The notes beneath the pieces are model-generated. The model was not told the origin of the DNA. It searched no databases and worked only from the letters and a program-made list of their open reading frames with translations. Of a stretch of DNA of 64,000 bases, positions 60,200 through 64,000 are shown piece by piece. How positions within the stretch are numbered: the stretch's first letter is position 1; each line of letters opens with the position of its first letter. The translations under genes and the position numbers were made by a program. Where the stretch lies: contig OY723298.1 in NCBI GenBank assembly GCA_963210315.1, positions 496,001 to 560,000 of the forward strand, read 5' to 3'. The DNA is from Rhynchopus euleeides (taxonomy: Eukaryota; Euglenozoa; Diplonemea; Diplonemida; Diplonemidae).

Positions 60200-62740
60200 C
60201 TAGATATTGGGCCCAAGCCTGAAAGTGCTACCTGTGTTGGGAGGGGATGCGTGTGGGGTGGCGTGGAACATACAAGCCTCTATAAACACACCCCACCCCC
60301 ACCCCACCCCACCCCCTTTGCTCCAACAGGACATACCACCTGGAGATGGAGATGCCGAGGGCGATGCACGGATGCCACGTGCAGCATGTCCACCACCACC
60401 ACCACCTGCAGCCGTACGGTGCCCAGCCGGGTCTGTCACCGATAGGCCACTCTGAGGGGATGCATGTGCCGCAAACGCGCCCATCGATGACGACAGCGTC
60501 GACGCAAATGGGGCGGGTTTCAGCTTCGACACATGCGGGCGGAGATCCGCTGGTGCAGGGTTCCCTCCCCCCCCGACACCACCGAGCACTGGGGGAGCCC
60601 TTCGGACCGGCACTGACGGGGGTTTCACCGCGACCCCACCGCCACTCCCACCTCGCACACGCGTGTGCGCCGCATTGGGGTTGACCTGCTGCAGCGCCTG
60701 GCGCTGCCCCGCCACAGCGGAGGATGTCGCCGCCTCCACCTCCACCGCGGACACATCCGCGGCGCCACCCCCACCATCCCCCGCCTCGCTGAACAGCTTC
60801 ACCCCGGCAGACGCCGCCTTCTGCGGGGTCAGCCACCAGTCCTCCTCCTCGTCATCCTCAGCCTCCACCTCCCCTGCCAGCACACCGGACGGCGGGAGCA
60901 CCTTCCGCGAAGGGCTCGCCCCACCACCACCACCACCACCACCACCACCACCCCTCTCCGGCGTCGCATCCAGCAGGGTCATGTCGAGATGCCTCTCGGG
61001 GGTTGAGGGCGGCCAGGACGCCAGAGGGTCGTCGAGGGGAAGGCAACTGCTGCTGCTGCTGCTCCCAGCAGCAGCACCACCACCACTCCCTGCCCCTGTG
61101 AAATTCAGGGATTTTGGGAAGGGGGCTGCGGAGTTGCTGCCGCTGCTGCTGCCTGTGGCAGCACCGGCGCCGCCGTGCTGTGCGAACCGGGGGCTCGAAT
61201 CGGGTGGCGACTTCGCAGGGGTCGTAGAGAGAGACCTGGCAGGCGAGAGGAACACAACATCCCCGGTGTGGGGTGACACGATGTGGACACGCCTCTGCAG
61301 CTGCCTGCTGGGGGTGGTCTGCGACTCGGCAGGCCCCCTGACAGACACCCCCTGCAGGTTGGCGACGAGGCGCGACGCGGGCTGAACCCCGGCACCCGCA
61401 GCTCCCACCACCGACCCCCTCCGCCTTGCCGCCCCTGCCGCACCCCCCTCTGGGGCCAGCGCAACGCTCTGCCGGGACAACCCCCCTGCGGGGGGGGCGG
61501 TGTCGCCCCACTCCCCATCGCTGCTGCTCTCCACTGTATAGTCTGTGCGGCACGTCTCATCGGCAGCCTCCACACCCCCACCCCGGGCGCCACCCCCACG
61601 CGCCGTCGGGTCGAAACACAGCGTCTGCTTTGACAGCTGCCCTGGCCGCTCCATATCCTCCAGAAAGCTAAGGTCAAACAGGGTGCTGTTGCTGTTGTTG
61701 TTGTTGGCATTGGCATTGGTAATGGCATTGCCGCCACCCCCGCCGGCACCGCCCCTCCCCACGGGAGGGGCGAGCCGCACCACGCCGGCACGCAAACCCC
61801 GCTCTTCTCCCGCACCCTCCTCGTCGTCATCCTCGCCGCTGCAGTCGCTCCAGGCGTGGGTGCCGCCGCCCTGCTGCAGAGGGGCGCCGCGATACCCCAT
61901 CTGATCGCCATGCTGCTGCTGCTGCCGCCCGGCATAACACCCCTGAGGCGATGGGGGGTGTGGCGAAGGCGGTTCGCATTCTGCTGCCGCAGCAGCATGC
62001 GCCCCGCCCAGGCTCAGTGGGAGCGCCTTGCTGCTGGGGAGGAGCACGGGAGCGTCGGCCGGCGTGCCGCCGGATGCAGTCGAGGAGGCCAGGCCCCCCC
62101 CGCACACCGCACCCGGGAGAAGCTCGGAGCTGGAGCATATGGAGGAGCGGGGGGTGCGCAGCGTTGCCTCCATGCCCACCCCTGATGTGCCAGCGGTGGC
62201 AGGCGCGGGGGCCGCTTCGCTCGAGCTGAGCCCAGCTGCAGCAAACCTCTCCGCTCCTGCCCTGCCCCCTGGGGGCAACGCCGAGGCGGGGTGGAGCAGT
62301 GGGTGGTGTTGGTGTTGATGCTGATGCTGCTGGCTCTCGCCCCATCTCCTCCGATACTCTGCCTCATCAGAATCCCTCGAAAGATCCCTCTCGCCACCGG
62401 CGGGGATTGTGATGGCGTGGTGGTGGGGTTGATGCTGCTGCTGCTGCCGACTCTCCGCCGGGCTGCTCTGGAGTGGCGTGACTGCAGCAGAGGGTGGCAG
62501 CGGCACCTCATCCGGAGGGGTCAGGTGTGGGTGTGAACCCGCGGGAGGGGGGTCGTGGCGGTGGTGCTGCTGCTGCTGGGAGGGGGTTGGGGCAGTCCCC
62601 TCACCTATGACAGCGCGGCGCCTCCTGCGGGTGCGCCATGCAGCGAGGACACGCCTTGCGATGACAACCCCCCATCCAAGGAGAATGCAGTCGACAGCAA
62701 CCAGAGCTATAAACACCAGCAGCCAGGGCGTGGCGCCCAT
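60200..62740 (-). CDS. Signal-anchored low-complexity protein, uncharacterised
   Basis: 846 residues. The N-terminus MGATPWLLVFIALVAVDCILLGWGVVIA is a signal anchor followed at once by a basic stop (RRVLAAWRTRRRRRAV). The rest is disordered: His/Gln runs, Gly runs (residues around 600), Ser/Pro stretches, acidic patches such as EVEAEDDEEEDWW. Repeated short SP and TP sites suggest phosphorylation. No folded domain seen. The long uninterrupted frame in low-complexity GC-rich DNA and the TM start support a real gene. The last 40 residues (WSKGGGVGWGWG onward) are odd and might be read past an unnoticed intron. Confidence 0.6.
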   Translation of the reverse strand: MGATPWLLVFIALVAVDCILLGWGVVIARRVLAAWRTRRRRRAVIGEGTAPTPSQQQQHHRHDPPPAGSHPHLTPPDEVPLPPSAAVTPLQSSPAESRQQQQHQPHHHAITIPAGGERDLSRDSDEAEYRRRWGESQQHQHQHQHHPLLHPASALPPGGRAGAERFAAAGLSSSEAAPAPATAGTSGVGMEATLRTPRSSICSSSELLPGAVCGGGLASSTASGGTPADAPVLLPSSKALPLSLGGAHAAAAAECEPPSPHPPSPQGCYAGRQQQQHGDQMGYRGAPLQQGGGTHAWSDCSGEDDDEEGAGEERGLRAGVVRLAPPVGRGGAGGGGGNAITNANANNNNSNSTLFDLSFLEDMERPGQLSKQTLCFDPTARGGGARGGGVEAADETCRTDYTVESSSDGEWGDTAPPAGGLSRQSVALAPEGGAAGAARRRGSVVGAAGAGVQPASRLVANLQGVSVRGPAESQTTPSRQLQRRVHIVSPHTGDVVFLSPARSLSTTPAKSPPDSSPRFAQHGGAGAATGSSSGSNSAAPFPKSLNFTGAGSGGGAAAGSSSSSSCLPLDDPLASWPPSTPERHLDMTLLDATPERGGGGGGGGGGGASPSRKVLPPSGVLAGEVEAEDDEEEDWWLTPQKAASAGVKLFSEAGDGGGGAADVSAVEVEAATSSAVAGQRQALQQVNPNAAHTRVRGGSGGGVAVKPPSVPVRRAPPVLGGVGGGGNPAPADLRPHVSKLKPAPFASTLSSSMGAFAAHASPQSGLSVTDPAGHRTAAGGGGGGHAARGIRASPSASPSPGGMSCWSKGGGVGWGWGVFIEACMFHATPHASPPNTGSTFRLGPNI

Positions 62741-64000
62741 GTCTAGCTAGGCTTGAGAGAATATACGAAGCGAGGGGGTGGGGTGGGGGACAAACAAAAC
62801 AAAGAGATCTGCCAGTCTCTCTCTCTCGCGTCGTTCTATTGGGGCCCGTAAGACATGGCAAAAAAATGAGGAGAGAGGAGAGAGGGGGGGGGGGGGGTGG
62901 GGGACTAACAAGGCGGGGGGTTGGGGAGGGGGAGGGGAACTCAGAAACTGACTGAAGAACTTTTGAAGGGCTTTTGAATAAAAGCGGTGTGTTGGGTGGG
63001 GGAGGATCCTGGGATACAATGGACGGAATGGGACCTGCAGAAGGGGTGGTGGTGGTGGTGGTGTGCATAGTATGGTGTGTGAAAAAATGCAACAGGGGGG
63101 CAGGAGGGTTGGGATGGGGTGTGCGTGTGGGTGTCGTATCTTTTTTTTTACTTATCTTTCCGAGTGCAATGTTCTCCCAGCAGCCGGCAAAAGGGCATTC
63201 GGGCCCAGCAACAGAAGCACGGCACGCGAGAAGACCAATCACGGCACTGCCAGCCATAACGTGCCGGGCGGCCTTTTGCAGTGCGCTGATCTGCCAAGAT
63301 TCGTCCAAGGTTCTTTCCGCCTTGAATTCCGGTTGAATGAATGAAAGGAGTTTTTTTCGGTCGCTTCTCGATTCACACACCGCGAAATATCAAGTCGTTG
63401 AGTGCACTTGATGCTGGATGCGAAGATTCATTCGTGAATGCCCCACAAGAAGCTCCAGAATACCATCCATTTGTCGACAGCTGACGAGATACCATCCATG
63501 TTGCCTCGGCCACTGCCCACAGTTGTGAGAAGATCCACCGGTTTCGAATTATTCTCGCCGTGCAACAGCAATGTCGAGAGAAAGGGAGAAAGATCAAACA
63601 CCCATGTTCACCTCTGCAGCGACTGGCATTCTGCACACACCCACAGGCGGGGAGTGGTAGCAGAGCCAGGTCCCAGATCACTCGTCAAAGGAGGGTGAAA
63701 ATTAAAAAACTGCCTGCATAGCCAACACAATCACACACAGACCTACGATGCCGCACCCCACGTCACATGGAATATTGACGCGGCGGAAAAGACAGGGCTT
63801 GGGTCCGAGGCTGACGGTGGCTGAGACAGTCTCACAATTCCGGCGACTGCACACAACAAATATTATCCCCAAGCAGACCAAGGCAGAGAGCTCTCCCGAC
63901 ATCGATCGGAAGGCTCTGGAACTCTGATTGGCAGGCCATGAAGCGTGCAGTGCCACCACCCTGGGGTGCAGAGCGGACGTGGTGTTCTCGGCACACGCCG
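62741..64000. other. Intergenic, no gene seen
   Basis: Nothing recognised on either strand; a G run at 62,885-62,898 and a GGTGGTGGT stretch at 63,045-63,060. A gene starting beyond the window could place its end here. Confidence 0.45.

Noticed and set aside
1-64000. tRNA, rRNA, snRNA or spliced-leader genes
   Set aside because: I looked for T-loop GGTTCRANNCC words, rRNA-like blocks and the kinetoplastid leader TTTCTGTACTTTATTG and found none I could support; a covariance search was not possible.

Overview
The window looks like nuclear DNA of a GC-rich, repeat-laden protist. All eleven recognisable host genes lie on the minus strand: carnitine acetyltransferase, an uncharacterised protein, MetE, an adenylate cyclase, four histones, a BTB/beta-helix protein, RtcB and two long membrane proteins make twelve if the last pair is counted separately. 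The only plus-strand genes are two transposases. Uniform gene direction, kinetoplastid-like features in very divergent histones (GSIRRLARRGG in H4, FVVDLFERLAEEA in H2B), TTAGGG-like repeats and conventional GT-AG introns in two genes together point to Euglenozoa. A diplonemid-like organism is my best guess. This is inference; no rRNA, spliced-leader or tRNA gene was recognised.

Layout. 0-3 kb: G-tract-rich DNA, possible coding remnants and a 1.2 kb inverted-repeat element. 3-19 kb: the main gene block, holding carnitine acetyltransferase (3 exons), a Pro/Ser-rich unknown, cobalamin-independent methionine synthase, a membrane adenylate cyclase with a second degenerate cyclase domain, and a histone cluster transcribed H3-H4-H2B-H2A. 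A foldback element (5.5-6.7 kb) interrupts it. 19-34.6 kb: a nested complex of DNA elements bounded by short inverted repeats. It holds AT-rich palindromic landing pads, five copies of a pogo-type family (one carrying an apparently complete DD35D transposase), other TA-targeting MITEs, a TCACAACA foldback and 2.4 kb of inverted telomere-like satellite.

34.6-41 kb: mostly gene-poor, with a pair of LTR-like direct repeats, the BTB/beta-helix gene and a second foldback copy. 41-45.6 kb: that foldback is split by an AT-rich element which itself carries an apparently complete hAT transposon. 46.5-48.1 kb: a three-exon RtcB RNA ligase of bacterial type. 48-56 kb: gene-free and G-tract rich, with a CAGGG-ended element. 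56-63 kb: a five-TM protein with an internal 56-residue duplication, and a signal-anchored low-complexity protein.

The host genes are not an operon of related functions. They cover acyl-carnitine metabolism, methionine synthesis, cAMP signalling, chromatin and RNA ligation. The strongest leads are the bacterial-type RtcB with a presequence-like N-terminus, the rewritten histone tails, and a set of transposon insertions whose empty sites can be read within this same window.
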